DNA from: CAWIHS01 sp963836005
GTDB lineage: Bacteria > Pseudomonadota > Gammaproteobacteria > GRL18
Length of the DNA stretch: 64,000 bases
Assembly (NCBI GenBank): GCA_963836005.1
Contig: CAWIHS010000001.1
Span: 930,001-994,000, forward strand
Direction of reading: 5' to 3'
The translations under genes were made by a program, and so were the position numbers. Shown here one piece after another: positions 26,193-35,822 of the stretch (positions are counted from its first letter, which is position 1; every line of letters begins with the position of its first letter). The notes under the pieces were generated by a model that ran no database searches, had not been told where the DNA came from, and worked only from the letters and a program-made list of their open reading frames with translations.

Positions 26193-26745
26193 CGACAGGT
26201 AAAACTGTTTTCTATTACGGAGCACAAAACTCGTTGGCAGGTTCATCAAGCCGGCGAATTTTGTCAGGTGAAACTATTTTCGCTATGAGTGATGTTCATT
26301 TAACAGCGTTACACCACCACTATGGAGTTAATGAAAAGCAGCCTTAAACCTGAATAAGTATGAATGATATTATCGATCCGCAAGAGCAACAGTTTTTTAA
26401 TAAATTCCTACCAGTTTTTCCCTGAGTAATTTTCCGGTCAGAATCAACGGCGTATCCTGGAGGTGCTGGACATGGAGGAGTTGCCAGATCACAACGACGC
26501 TTGATCTCGTCGGCGGCGCGAAGTACAAGAATGTTATGAAATAAAACAGTTCAGCGAGGATATTGCCGTATCCTTTGGTGTTCATTGCGGTCTCCAGAAG
26601 TTGCTTATTTCTTTCTAAAGACCGCTTCCTGATTATTCAACATAAGTAGCCCGGATTTTTTTGATAATAACAATAATTACTTTTCCTGGTGATGGGCTTC
26701 TACTTGTATTTAGACACCATAAATAAGATACTTACAAAGGAACGT
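26193..26745. other. Spacer with outer-membrane gene fragment
   Basis: No intact gene. The segment 26495-26519 is identical over 25 bp to 28362-28386 inside the barrel gene at 27926. In the matching frame it reads TLDLVGGAKY, then a stop. This is a leftover of a related barrel gene. Flanking sequence around 26600-26740 is AT-rich and probably includes the next promoter. Confidence 0.5.
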
Positions 26746-27735
26746 ATGCAAAGATTTAAAAATAGTTTAATCAGGATGATGTCAAAAGAACCGATATGTG
26801 GTCACCACTTAAATTATGTGATTAGTTTTGCCCGATATCTGTTTTTCGTTCAGCTGTTTTCTTTATTCACATCTCCATGTCTGGCAGAGAACCTGGAGCC
26901 CAGGCAGTGGAGCCATATTCCTATTGACACGAACTTTTTAGGCACTGGATACGCCTATACTGAGTCGGACATTGGCTTTGATCCCGTTTTACATCTCGAA
27001 AATGTAGAAATGGACATGCATACCTGGTTTGCGAAGTATATCCGGTCGTTTGCATTATTTGATAAATCGGCACGGGTTAGCTTACTGCAAACTTACCAGG
27101 AGGGAACCTGGTCCGGGCTACATGAAGGCATTCCTAAGACGGTTAAACGGCAAGGTTTATCAGACTCAATACTACGATTTGCGATAAACCTGTACGGTGC
27201 ACCGCCTCTGCAAGGCAAGGAATACCTTGCATACCGGTCTTCAACAGATATTGAAACCATCGTAGGTGCAGGATTATCAGTACAGTTGCCAACAGGTGAT
27301 TATATGGATGATAAACTGATCAACCTCGGTACCAATCGATTTACTCTCCGGCCCCAGTTCGGCGCAGTGCATACACGTGGAAAATGGTCGGCTGAAGCTA
27401 CAGGAATCGTCGAATTATACACTGACAACAATGATTTTTTTAATGGAAAAAAACTCGAGCAGGATCCGCTTTACATGATTCACGGCCATCTCATTTATAC
27501 ATTTCGTCCAGGGATTTGGGCGGGAGCAAGTGCTGGCTATGACTATGGAGGGATATCCACTGTGGATGGGACGAAAAAGGACGATCGAAAACAGAATCTG
27601 CTTTGGGCGTTCAGCCTTGGTTTCCCAATCAATCGCCACGTAAGTTTCAAGCTGGCTTATCTTGGCACACAAACCCAGGAAAATACCGGCCTTGATTCGG
27701 ACACATTCATTTTGGGAGTCTCCGGATTCTGGTGA
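26746..27735 (+). CDS. Outer-membrane transporter-like protein (phenol MetA-pathway family)
   Basis: About 329 residues from the ATG at 26746 (AAAGG 5 nt upstream; another Met at 26776 is possible). A hydrophobic signal region ends CLA-EN. The remainder is beta-strand rich with family phrases such as FLGTGYAYTESDIGFDPVL, VGAGLSVQLPTGDYMDDKLINLGTNRFTLRPQFGAVH and IWAGASAGYDYGG, ending in an aromatic residue. This matches the 'putative MetA-pathway of phenol degradation' barrel family, usually annotated as transporter. No aromatic catabolism genes are nearby, so the substrate is unknown. Confidence 0.72.
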   Translation: MQRFKNSLIRMMSKEPICGHHLNYVISFARYLFFVQLFSLFTSPCLAENLEPRQWSHIPIDTNFLGTGYAYTESDIGFDPVLHLENVEMDMHTWFAKYIRSFALFDKSARVSLLQTYQEGTWSGLHEGIPKTVKRQGLSDSILRFAINLYGAPPLQGKEYLAYRSSTDIETIVGAGLSVQLPTGDYMDDKLINLGTNRFTLRPQFGAVHTRGKWSAEATGIVELYTDNNDFFNGKKLEQDPLYMIHGHLIYTFRPGIWAGASAGYDYGGISTVDGTKKDDRKQNLLWAFSLGFPINRHVSFKLAYLGTQTQENTGLDSDTFILGVSGFW

Positions 27736-27925
27736 ACAATTATTCTATTTCAGTCTTCAATCAAATCATCTTTGGAATAGCATCTGCGAAAGTAATATAA
27801 TTCTGTTTCACAAGCAGGAATAGCTATAACTTTACTTCATAGTTATTAATAATTCGTGATTGATGATTATCCAATCCTTTTAGTTAACACACTCAACCAA
27901 CAACATTCATATGAGGAAAAGAGTA

Positions 27926-28738
27926 ATGCGTAAATCAAGAGAAAACTTCAAGGGACTCACATGGCTTACTGCAGGCGCTTTGCTGCTGGCGGCAGCAGTA
28001 CCTGTCACGTCTGCAGCAGCCAGCGACAGTGACCAGTGGGAGTATGACGCCATGATCTATCTGTGGGGGGCCGGCATGGACGGTACAACGCAAACCGGTG
28101 CTGATTTCGATATCTCGTTCAACGACATCCTTGATGATCTTAATATGGCCTTTATGGGCACATTTGTGGCGCGCAAGAGCAAGTGGTCATTTTTGGCAGA
28201 TGCCATTTACCTGGATATCTCTCAGAGCGATGGCGGCAGTGAGACAATACCGATCCTCGGGGGCGCTATTGACATCACCAGGACCGTCGATATTGACGTC
28301 GATATGAAATCATGGATCGCCACGTTCGGCGCTGGCTACAATGTCATCGACAATGAAAGAGCGACGCTTGATCTCGTCGGCGGCGCACGTTACTTTTGGG
28401 TTGACCTGGAAACCAAACTGAATCTCAGCTATAGTGGGGAGTTTCTGCAGACCTCGCGGAAGGAAAAGGAATCCGAGTCAGACCAGGTCTGGGACGGCAT
28501 CGTAGGCGTCAGGGGACAGATCAAGTTGAACAATAACTGGTATCTGCCATACTATGCGGATGTCGGGACGGGTGGATCCCAGTCCACCTGGCAAGCCATG
28601 GCCGGTGTGGGTTACAAATTCAAGTGGGGTGATGTGCTGCTGGTTTACCGCTATCTTGACTATAACTTCGATTCGGACTTTATACTTGATGATCTGAATG
28701 TCAGCGGTCCGGCGCTGGGCGCGAGATTCCGCTTCTGA
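27926..28738 (+). CDS. Outer-membrane beta-barrel protein
   Basis: About 270 residues from the ATG at 27926, preceded by GAGGAAAAG; an upstream ATG at 27911 is also in frame. The signal peptide ends SAAASDS. The mature chain begins WEYDAMIYLWGAGMDGTTQTG and closes with SGPALGARFRF, a typical terminal barrel strand. About 8-10 strands with intervening acidic loops. A 25-bp piece of a similar gene lies at 26495, so this may be the survivor of a duplicated pair. Composition is more GC-rich than the surroundings. Role unknown. Confidence 0.7.
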   Translation: MRKSRENFKGLTWLTAGALLLAAAVPVTSAAASDSDQWEYDAMIYLWGAGMDGTTQTGADFDISFNDILDDLNMAFMGTFVARKSKWSFLADAIYLDISQSDGGSETIPILGGAIDITRTVDIDVDMKSWIATFGAGYNVIDNERATLDLVGGARYFWVDLETKLNLSYSGEFLQTSRKEKESESDQVWDGIVGVRGQIKLNNNWYLPYYADVGTGGSQSTWQAMAGVGYKFKWGDVLLVYRYLDYNFDSDFILDDLNVSGPALGARFRF

Positions 28739-29243
28739 GACGGGTATTAATTGCACTACAAACCACATAAGAATAGGCTTTATGCAGACTATAGGGTAAG
28801 TGTTACGCAGTGAGTGGCTGATTTGGGGTGTTGTAAATTTATGATGCGGCTAACTTCTATATTAAGTATAGGTATCCCATTAAAAAAGCCCCGCCATAGC
28901 GTTGGATAGCATAATAAAGTAATGGCTCAACGCCTAACAGGGACTAAGGCCGACAAATTGCAACCAACCGCTTAATCCATTATGGCATTGACCATGATAA
29001 TGCGGTTAATAATACAATGGTTGGCAACCACTGCGCCTTGATTAGAATCACTACATTACCGTTAACAGTGTTAACAGTTTTTATTGAACTACGCCATAAC
29101 TGACCCTGAAGATAACTGGATATTTGAAAAACCAGCACCTTGACCAGGGCAACTTATGGTTAACCGATAAGTTTCCAGGACGTTTGTTGTTAACAATTCA
29201 GATTGCTTTTTCTTTCTGACACAACAATCCATTAGCCAAGCTA
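28739..29243. other. Gene-free interval
   Basis: No gene recognised. Inverted phrases (aaccaaccgc... and aatgcggttaata... atggttggcaacc) around 28958-29030 could fold into a structured transcript or be a worn repeat, but no family was identified. Confidence 0.35.
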
Positions 29244-29495
29244 AATAGGTAGGTACTTAAGCAAAATCAGGTGCGGATAATCGTGTATTTGTTGACCCAC
29301 ATGGACGACTTCGGCTCCTGCCTCTCGCATGCATTTCCACCATCCATGGTGGTCAAGTGGGAAATGCAGGTTATGCATGGAGCAATTACCTGCCCAGAAG
29401 ACGCCGTAAATACTTCCATGTAGGGAATGCAGATTATGCAGGAGCAATCATCTGTCTTCCACAAACACTCAATTATCCTTAAGTACCTACGTATG
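29244..29495. repeat. Family A miniature element, copy 3
   Basis: 252 bp, nearly identical to the copy at 6025. It is flanked by the perfect 10-bp duplication AGCCAAGCTA (29234-29243 and 29496-29505). The left terminus has AATAGG where copy 2 has CATAGG. The next 450 bp up to 29950 hold AT-rich sequence and no gene. Confidence 0.88.
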
Positions 29496-29950
29496 AGCCA
29501 AGCTATGTAAGTGATCATCTATATTTGTTTGTTTTAGTCTAACTAAAAACCACAGTGAATAGTAAGTGAGATCAATTAAATTGTTAAAGAACAAAAGAAA
29601 AAAGGCCACTTTTTCTTTATGATATTTTTTTGCCTATTGACATGTTTCGGCCCATATGTGTTAAGCCTTTACGCGTAATTATTGCGATAAGGCAGAACAT
29701 GCAAATTAGACTTATTTTGGCGAAGCTGCCAAAGGTCATAGGCATTTTGTGGGCGAAGCCAGTGATCTAAAAGGTTACATTGTCAAATAGGTGTTTTGTA
29801 GGAAACATTTTTGAACACCCAATAATCGGCAGCAATAGTTCTGGATACCCAATAAGAAAGATTATGGAAGATTATTATGGACACCAATTTATTATTGATT
29901 AATGTACGTATATCATTTATGCTTATTTTAAGAAAAAACAATCATCAGAA

Positions 29951-30336
29951 AAAAACGGGGATAGTCTAATGCCCAAAGCCCGGAAGCAGCAGATCAGCCT
30001 TGCAGATACGCCCTACTACCACTGCATTTCACGTTGTGTCAGACGTGCGTTCTTATGTGGCCACGATAGTGTTACAGGAAAAGACTATGAACACCGCAAA
30101 CAATGGGTCGCTGACCGACTGGCTGTACTGTCTGAGGTGTTTGCCATCGATATCTGTGCCTATGCCATTATGGTCAACCACGCTCACTATGTTCTGAAAA
30201 TCAATGCGGACAAAGCAGGACACTGGTCTGAGCAGGCGAAAAAGTGGCTTCGGGGTGTGAGGCTATGTCGCAGGTTGTTTAATGATCCAGATCCCTGTCC
30301 TGTTTAATAACAAATATACTCACTAATCCCCGTTTT
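29951..30336. mobile_element. Truncated RAYT-carrying element with inverted ends
   Basis: AAAACGGGGATAGT at the left (29952-29965) is the inverse of ACTAATCCCCGTTTT at the right (30322-30336), apart from one inserted base. The two ends enclose only a shortened RAYT gene. The unit therefore looks like a non-autonomous derivative about 386 bp long. Confidence 0.5.
29969..30307 (+). pseudogene. N-terminal fragment of RAYT (Y1/HUH) transposase
   Basis: 112 residues: PYYHCISRCVRRAFLCG and the HUH-type metal motif VNHAHYVL are intact. Full-length relatives run to roughly 300 residues and contain the catalytic Tyr further on. Here the frame switches to unrelated sequence after KKWLRGV and ends at 30307, so the gene is truncated. 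Y1 enzymes of this group mobilise short palindromic REP-like sequences; this copy should be inactive. Confidence 0.7.
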
Positions 30337-30669
30337 CATCGATGCAAGCTCTTTGCAGAAGCATCCATTCCTTAAAATCTGTTTTATCTGTCTCAATTGG
30401 CTTAAATATTAATTTTTTTGCTATTTCAAGATGTTCATGAGCTAAGATTCAATAGATGGTTGTCTTATTTTATTTCCTCTTTCCTGACAAAATCAAAACT
30501 AGCAAGTACTATTTGCTGCCACCATCCCATGGTCCCCCTTCAACCGAATCGCGTTGCCATCGGGATATTCATGTACCCGATCATAAAAGCACTGAATTGG
30601 CGCGAGAGTACTGCCCCCTGGGGCCTCTACAAGCCGGATCGTTACCCACATCTTTACGGCAGCAGGTAG
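30337..30669. other. Spacer with possible gene tail
   Basis: No intact gene. On the plus strand about 30560-30667 reads KALNWRESTAPWGLYKPDRY to a stop, with composition like coding DNA; it may be the 3' tail of a lost gene that I do not recognise. Confidence 0.3.
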
Positions 30670-30930
30670 TCAGTTCGCCAGCTTTCTTATCAGGCTGATT
30701 ATCACCACCAGTATAACTGCACCAACGGTAGCGGATACAAGTGTTGCGGTTAAACCGCTGCCGACGGTTACTCCGAGTTCGGCAAAGATATATTTGCCGA
30801 CGAAAGCACCGAGGATTCCGACGATAATATTTACGATCAGCCCAAATCCACCGCCTCTTACGATAAGACCGGCCACCCAGCCGACAACCGCACCCAAAGC
30901 CAGTATGATTAAAATTGATTCAAGTTCCAT
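30670..30930 (-). CDS. GlsB/YeaQ/YmgE-type stress membrane protein
   Basis: 86 residues, three hydrophobic helices, with the Gly-rich signature ALGAVVGWVAGLIVRGGGFGLIVNIIVGILGAFVG typical of transglycosylase-associated (YeaQ/YmgE) proteins. These are small inner-membrane proteins induced by general stress; their mechanism is unknown. It is transcribed in the same direction as the DUF1254 gene, 42 bp downstream of it, so may share its transcript. Confidence 0.9.
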   Translation of the reverse strand: MELESILIILALGAVVGWVAGLIVRGGGFGLIVNIIVGILGAFVGKYIFAELGVTVGSGLTATLVSATVGAVILVVIISLIRKLAN

Positions 30931-30972
30931 TTTGTACCTCTCTATGGAATAGTTGCCTGTTGACGTCGCTGC

Positions 30973-32355
30973 CTACGGAGACAGCTTCTCCGCTTTCGGC
31001 ACCTGCCAGGTCTTCATTTTTTCCAGGTCTGCAATATAGACACGGAGGACGATGTCCATGTTCTCATCCTTGCGGTTGATCGGCAGCCAATTCTCCTCAG
31101 GCACGCCCTCGGGCTTCTCGGCAGCGACATAAATCTCGATGCCGCCATTCTCATCGAGCTGCATGCCGGCGTTCTCGCCGACACTGTACTTCTTGCGATC
31201 GTTCGGAATGAAAAAGCCGTTTTTGAGGTCGTATAGCGTCAGCGACCAGAATACATCGGTGGGTGGCAGTTCATCAGCCGTCATGCGGATCACATAGTCA
31301 TGCATAGCATTCATTGGCTTGCCGTCGCTGGTGGTGACAGCAGGATAGACCGCCTCGACTGCAGGCAGACCGATCGGACCGAGCACAGACTGAAACAGCA
31401 ACAGCTCGAGGGTCATGTTTCCCTTGGTCAGGAACTTGTCGAAGAGTTCCTTTTTGTAGAACTCCTTGTCCGAGGTCCTGTCCATCTCTTCAGCAAAGAT
31501 CCGTTCGCTGGCCTGGCGGATTTTCTTGCCGTCGATTTTCGCCACTTTTGCTGCATCGTAGGGCTGCCCCGGTACGATCCCGAGTGGCTTGTAGGCGGCC
31601 AAAATCTCGCGGTCGAGTTCGTTGTTCGGGTCGAAGCTGGTATGGTTGAAGACGAACTGCATCACTTCGAGCAGGTTGTTCTCGAAGATGTCCGCGTCCC
31701 GCTGACCGACTGCAGGGAACTCGATGTCGTCGATCGGCCTGGCCTTGCCTCCCCGAAGCTCAGAGAGGGTGACAAGCTTGACGTCCTTCATCTGCCCGAT
31801 GATACGCTTGAATCGCTCCTGATCTTTGGCATGCGGCATGACACGAAGGATCGCCGTGATGAAGTCGCCGCTGGCCTCGAAGATCCGGTCGACTCCTTCC
31901 ACTGGCTCGCCTTTGTAACCCTCGGTGCGCGCCGAGTAGAACAGCATTTTCTCCGGCTTCCTGAAGTCGCCGAGCCGCGTCGTCATTGGCACGTTGACGT
32001 AATGATCATAAGCAGTGACCATCAGCGAGACGTAATCCGAGTCAATGGCCGGCATCTCGAGAATCACCGGGTCCTTGCGCAGATCGAGTACGGCGGAGAT
32101 ATAGAGTGTGTCGTTGTTAGGCCGTGCAATATCCTTCATCGTGTGGTCTTTCAACTCGGTGTCGGCTGCCACCCTGTTCCAGCCACCCTGTGCCAGCGCA
32201 CTCTTGTTGTTGACGTTGTACATGGCGACGTACTGGTAGGAGCGCTTCACCAGGTTATCTACATCTTCGTCGGTCAGCTCGACTGCCGACGCCGTTGTCA
32301 CCGTAGCCAGCATGGCAGTAGTGCCTGCGATTAATAGTTTTGCCAATGTGTTCAT
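30973..32355 (-). CDS. Exported DUF1254/DUF1214 protein
   Basis: About 460 residues. ATG 32355 follows AAGGAGA at good spacing; the frame is open further upstream without a ribosome site. The signal peptide ends ASA-VE. The N-terminal DUF1254 domain contains PNNDTLYISAVLDLRKDPVILEMP and DYVSLMVTAYDHYVNVPMTTR. The C-terminal DUF1214 domain contains DVFWSLTLYDLKNGFFIPN and ends with VLRVYIADLEKMKTWQVP. These proteins are common and periplasmic, with no agreed enzyme activity. It lies 115 bp downstream of an acid phosphatase gene on the same strand. Its GC content is clearly higher than that of the light cluster. Confidence 0.87.
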   Translation of the reverse strand: MNTLAKLLIAGTTAMLATVTTASAVELTDEDVDNLVKRSYQYVAMYNVNNKSALAQGGWNRVAADTELKDHTMKDIARPNNDTLYISAVLDLRKDPVILEMPAIDSDYVSLMVTAYDHYVNVPMTTRLGDFRKPEKMLFYSARTEGYKGEPVEGVDRIFEASGDFITAILRVMPHAKDQERFKRIIGQMKDVKLVTLSELRGGKARPIDDIEFPAVGQRDADIFENNLLEVMQFVFNHTSFDPNNELDREILAAYKPLGIVPGQPYDAAKVAKIDGKKIRQASERIFAEEMDRTSDKEFYKKELFDKFLTKGNMTLELLLFQSVLGPIGLPAVEAVYPAVTTSDGKPMNAMHDYVIRMTADELPPTDVFWSLTLYDLKNGFFIPNDRKKYSVGENAGMQLDENGGIEIYVAAEKPEGVPEENWLPINRKDENMDIVLRVYIADLEKMKTWQVPKAEKLSP

Positions 32356-32470
32356 GTGATTCTCCTTAATTATTGTTCTGCCAGGACTTGACCGTCCTCC
32401 CGGGACCACGGGGAGAACAGCCACTTGTCATAATCACTTCGTTTCTTCGGCTTTCTGCAGTGAGACTCCT

Positions 32471-33322
32471 CTATAGCATCGTATCCAGTATTGTTGTTTC
32501 TGTCACGCAATCCATTTGCGGCGAAAAGCCACCTCGACGTGCCCGGTCGATATCTGCACGGGCTGCTTTCATTGCTGCGAGAAACTCCTCGTTGGCGTGC
32601 AGCCTGGCTACTGCGGCTGCACCGACCAATCTTCCTGCCACAACATCTGTGTACCAGTGCGCGTTGCAAACATTGCGGCTCTCGCCGAAGGAGCGGCCTC
32701 TGGCAAGGATTGCCTCGGCGCGATCTGGCGCCAGCTCGGTCAGGATCAGCGCCCAGCCCCAGCCGATGGCAGTGTGCCCGGAGGGATAGGAACCGTCCTT
32801 ACGCAGCGCCTCCTCGTCTTCCGGGGTACAAACCACTTCCCCGCGTACCATGAACGGACGTTCCCGCTGGTACGCATTCTTGGCGGAATATGGAGCCAGG
32901 CCGATATCCGTCAGGGTTCTCCTGAGCAACATGTAGAGGGCGGGGGTATCCTGTTCGGTCACCGGGATTCCCAGCGCACAAGTGAAGGTTCTGGCTGCGG
33001 CCGGAAAGGCGAGATCTGCATCGCTTTTTGCCAGATCCCAGCGGGCCGTTCCACGCAACGCCTTCAAGTTATCGGCCCACGCGGTATCCATCGTCTGGCG
33101 TGTCGAGTCCGCCGCCGGTGAGGGAAGTACAAACTCCTTGCTGTCCATCTGCTGCTCCTTGGTAAGATAGCCCTGAAGCATCCCCGGCATTATTTCCTGT
33201 ACTTGTCCCCCAACAGCCATCGCTTCAGGGGTGTTACCCGATTGAGTCGTCTCCATCGTGCTACATGCGGCAACAGCCGTGGCCAGCAGGATGGCTAGAA
33301 TGGTCGAGAATTGGTTATTCAT
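32471..33322 (-). CDS. Class A non-specific acid phosphatase (PAP2 fold)
   Basis: A 283-residue exported protein; VAAC at 17-20 may be a lipobox. All three parts of the PAP2 signature are present in order: K-x6-RP (KNAYQRERP), PSGH (SYPSGHTAIGW) and S-R-x5-H-x3-D (SRNVCNAHWYTD). These residues form the phospho-histidine active site that hydrolyses phosphomonoesters in the periplasm. Length is as expected for PhoN-like enzymes with an N-terminal extension. It is same-strand with DUF1254 and the truncated S1/P1 nuclease, a possible phosphate-scavenging group. Confidence 0.9.
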   Translation of the reverse strand: MNNQFSTILAILLATAVAACSTMETTQSGNTPEAMAVGGQVQEIMPGMLQGYLTKEQQMDSKEFVLPSPAADSTRQTMDTAWADNLKALRGTARWDLAKSDADLAFPAAARTFTCALGIPVTEQDTPALYMLLRRTLTDIGLAPYSAKNAYQRERPFMVRGEVVCTPEDEEALRKDGSYPSGHTAIGWGWALILTELAPDRAEAILARGRSFGESRNVCNAHWYTDVVAGRLVGAAAVARLHANEEFLAAMKAARADIDRARRGGFSPQMDCVTETTILDTML

Positions 33323-33391
33323 TGTATGCTCCTATTCATCACTGTCGTTGAAGGCTCTTCAGCAGTTTACAGCTGCTGAAATACATCGAGG

Positions 33392-34219
33392 CTAATCCAG
33401 CGTATCCAATGCTTTTCCGGAAAATGATTTCTCTGCATTAATCTGACCGGCAGCTGCAATGACAAGATCAGCTATGCGGTATCCCGCCAGCGTAATTCGC
33501 CTTTGGGCAACCTGCTGCAGCTGTTCCCAGTACTCGGCAGGCACCGCCGGGGCCTCCTCCAACGGGGGAACCCCCTGCAGTACGTATGCCACCATTTTCT
33601 TGACTGCTTTGTCCGGGTCCAGGTCCTTTTCCGGGTCACTGACTGTCTCAATCCCATACCCGTACGCAAAGTCCACCGCTACGACGTAACTCTCTCGTGC
33701 CCATTTCTCAAAATCCCCCGGGCCTTCGAGAGCCTTCAATTCCGGAAATGCCGAGCGCGGATACTTTTTCACAAGCTCCTGGGCGTTTTGTTCAACGGCA
33801 TCCAATGCCGTCGAGCGGAAAATATTACTGTCCCAAAGCAGGTGCAGCGGTATAGGTTTCTCATTGACCGGATCCATGACGTACTCCTGCGTGCCAGCAG
33901 CGTTCCCGGCGGGAAATTCCTTCGAGTACTGGTCGCTGACATGCAGTGGCTGGTGAATGTCACCGACCAGGTGTAGTAGCCAGCTCAAAGCGCTCGCACG
34001 TTCGGCAGAATTGGTCTCAGAACTCGAAAGCATCGCATAGTTCATTACCAGGGCTTCGATCGCCTGCCCGGCTGGCCGTCCTTTGCGAGCTTCTGCTGCA
34101 GACCTTGCTGCCGGCGGAGCGTCTTTCACGACGATAGGCCAGCGAGCCGTGTGCCAGGTAGGGCGATCATGTATCGTCCCTTTTGTATCGTCTGCCCAGC
34201 GCGCACCTTCGATGAACAT
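33392..34219 (-). pseudogene. S1/P1 nuclease, N-terminally truncated
   Basis: 275 residues from the first Met. ALSWLLHLVGDIHQPLHVSD is the hallmark Zn-ligand region of S1/P1 nucleases, and FIEGARWADD is the usual second segment. What is missing is the beginning: the signal peptide and the mature N-terminal Trp/His that complete the trinuclear zinc site, about 40 residues. Upstream of 34225 the DNA switches to the start of a GGDEF domain in another frame, so a deletion has joined two genes. Even if translated it would be cytoplasmic and lack zinc ligands. The rest of the frame is undamaged, suggesting a recent event. Confidence 0.75.
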
Positions 34220-34225
34220 GCGCTT

Positions 34226-34970
34226 GGCGCGATCTCTAAAAAGACGAAACGATTCGGTACTTCCGTTAACGAATCCAAGCGAGCGAGACAGTCAAGCTCC
34301 TGATTCGCAGCACTAAGTTCCTTTAGTGACAAGCGTAATTCTCGGGTTTTAATGTCAAGCGATCTTCGCAAGGCAAATACGTGTGCCAATAGCAACATTT
34401 ACGAACGCCAGGATAGCGGCAATAACGGTAGGCCAAATCCAGGGTGGAAGCTCGTCCTCCGGGATAGGCCATTTATTGAGGGCCTGATGGATTTCCACGC
34501 GAGGGATTTCCGCAACATTTGCTGCAACCCGATTCAGCTTCGCGCTATCGCCCAATCGTGCGGCAATTTGTATCGGTCGGGTAAAAGGCGTGGGCCCTGT
34601 TTCGAACCGAACCAAATTGTGCTGCAAAATGAGATGGTAGTACCCTTTAGGATAATCGGAAACGAACCCCGATATTTCGCCATCGATCGCCGACTTGATA
34701 AGGGATTCACCGTTAGGAAATAGTTTCAACGGGATACGGGAAAAACTCTTGCGCAAGAAGTCCTCTTCAGCATCCCCCTGGGTTCTCCGGCGGGTTCAAG
34801 GAAGGAGTACGGTACCCAGCTCGCGGAATTTGCGACAATAATACGTTTTGGCAACTCACTGTCCGATGGCAGTATGGCTACGGTTGCGGATAAGGGCAAC
34901 AAGACGACTGTCCCTATCAAGTTGGACGCTGCGATTGACCATGTTTGAATTATTCGTTCAAATAAGTAAT
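34226..34970 (-). pseudogene. Remnant of SBP-GGDEF sensor (diguanylate cyclase)
   Basis: Minus-strand pieces in order: a signal region and the start of a bacterial extracellular solute-binding domain (RIIVANSASWVPYSFLEPAG), a frameshift or deletion near 34750, the end of that domain (LIKSAIDGEISGFVSDYPKGYY), a transmembrane helix (WIWPTVIAAILAFVNVAIG), a frameshift, a coiled-coil linker (LRLSLKELSAANQELDCLA) and the first residues of GGDEF (RLDSLTEVPNRFVFLE). It stops there, fused to the S1/P1 nuclease. The catalytic GGDEF motif is gone. Confidence 0.65.
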
Positions 34971-35090
34971 TATAGTATCTAAACAGTCCTTTCAGGCTCT
35001 CCGCTTACCTATCCAATGCATTATGAGCTGCAAATACCGTGAAAGCGAATAGACGTTTACCTGTGTAGCGTAAAAGATGGGAAACTTAAT

Positions 35091-35551
35091 GGTTCTTCAC
35101 ATTTTTGCGTATTTAATTTGAATGGGATAAGAAAATAGTGACTGGTTGATAGTAAGATCTGCTCCTTCCCCTTCTGAGGGGGAAGGTTGGGATGGGGGTA
35201 ACTCTCTTGTATCATATAACTGTTGTTGCGCATGTTAGACCCACCCTCTCATTCGATCATTAAATATTGTTTCAGGTTCACTATTCAAGATGAGTCATCA
35301 TATATGACCCCCATCCTCGCCTTCCCCCTTGAAGGGGGAAGGAAGGTACGGTACCTGTATTTTAGTCACTCGACAATACTGAGTGAGTATGCTCTTTATC
35401 CTTGAAAATGCAGGTTTATTGTCTGCGCCCTTCAGCCCAATCATTTATTATTGATACACTCATGTCAGGAGTTGACAGCTGCCCTGCATTTCCAATGATT
35501 TTGAGTATAGAGTACATTTTAAATGTAAAGTACGCATTTTTGTGATGAACC
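35091..35551. repeat. Family D composite element, copy 1
   Basis: 461 bp with about 24-bp inverted ends (GGTTCTTCACA...GCGTA and its partner ending TGATGAACC). It is flanked by the 8-bp duplication AACTTAAT (35083-35090 and 35552-35559). It contains paired G/C-run blocks (ccttccccttctgaggggg and ccccttgaagggggaagg) and, nested inside, a family B element at 35388-35509. A near-identical second copy lies at 61174. No gene inside. Confidence 0.8.
35388..35509. repeat. Family B element nested in family D, copy 2
   Basis: 122 bp, TATGCTC to GAGTATA, with the same internal sequence as the copies at 16910 and 52406 and a few bases missing (catgtcagga for catggacttcagga). Confidence 0.7.
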
Positions 35552-35822
35552 AACTTAATGACGCTTTTCAATCTATAAGTCAAAAATCGACTCACTCTGT
35601 TGATTAAGATCTGGCAAAATAGTTATGAAAATTTCAGAGATGGTCACTCAATGGTCTACAACAGGCTGTATTGAGTGAATTTGACTAACACGCTATTAAA
35701 TGATCCTGGTATTAAGTATTGTATACAGACCGATAGGCAACAAGCCAGTAGAAGGAGATTTCATGAGTGTCATGTGTGAAAATATCGACAACCTTCGCCT
35801 GATTTTTAAGTACTGACTTCTG

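Noticed and set aside
28937..29040. Integron attC site
   Set aside because: GCCTAAC- and GTTAAGC-like strings occur in the region but not in a paired, correctly spaced fold.
21611..29518. Open frames inside family A elements (about 60-90 codons)
   Set aside because: They follow the repeat rather than any gene, have no ribosome site and change with small indels between copies.
31300..32334. 344-codon open frame on the plus strand
   Set aside because: It is antisense to the DUF1254 gene, which has a signal peptide, ribosome site and family motifs; the opposite frame is open because of GC-rich codon usage and its product is His/Arg-rich with no recognisable domain.
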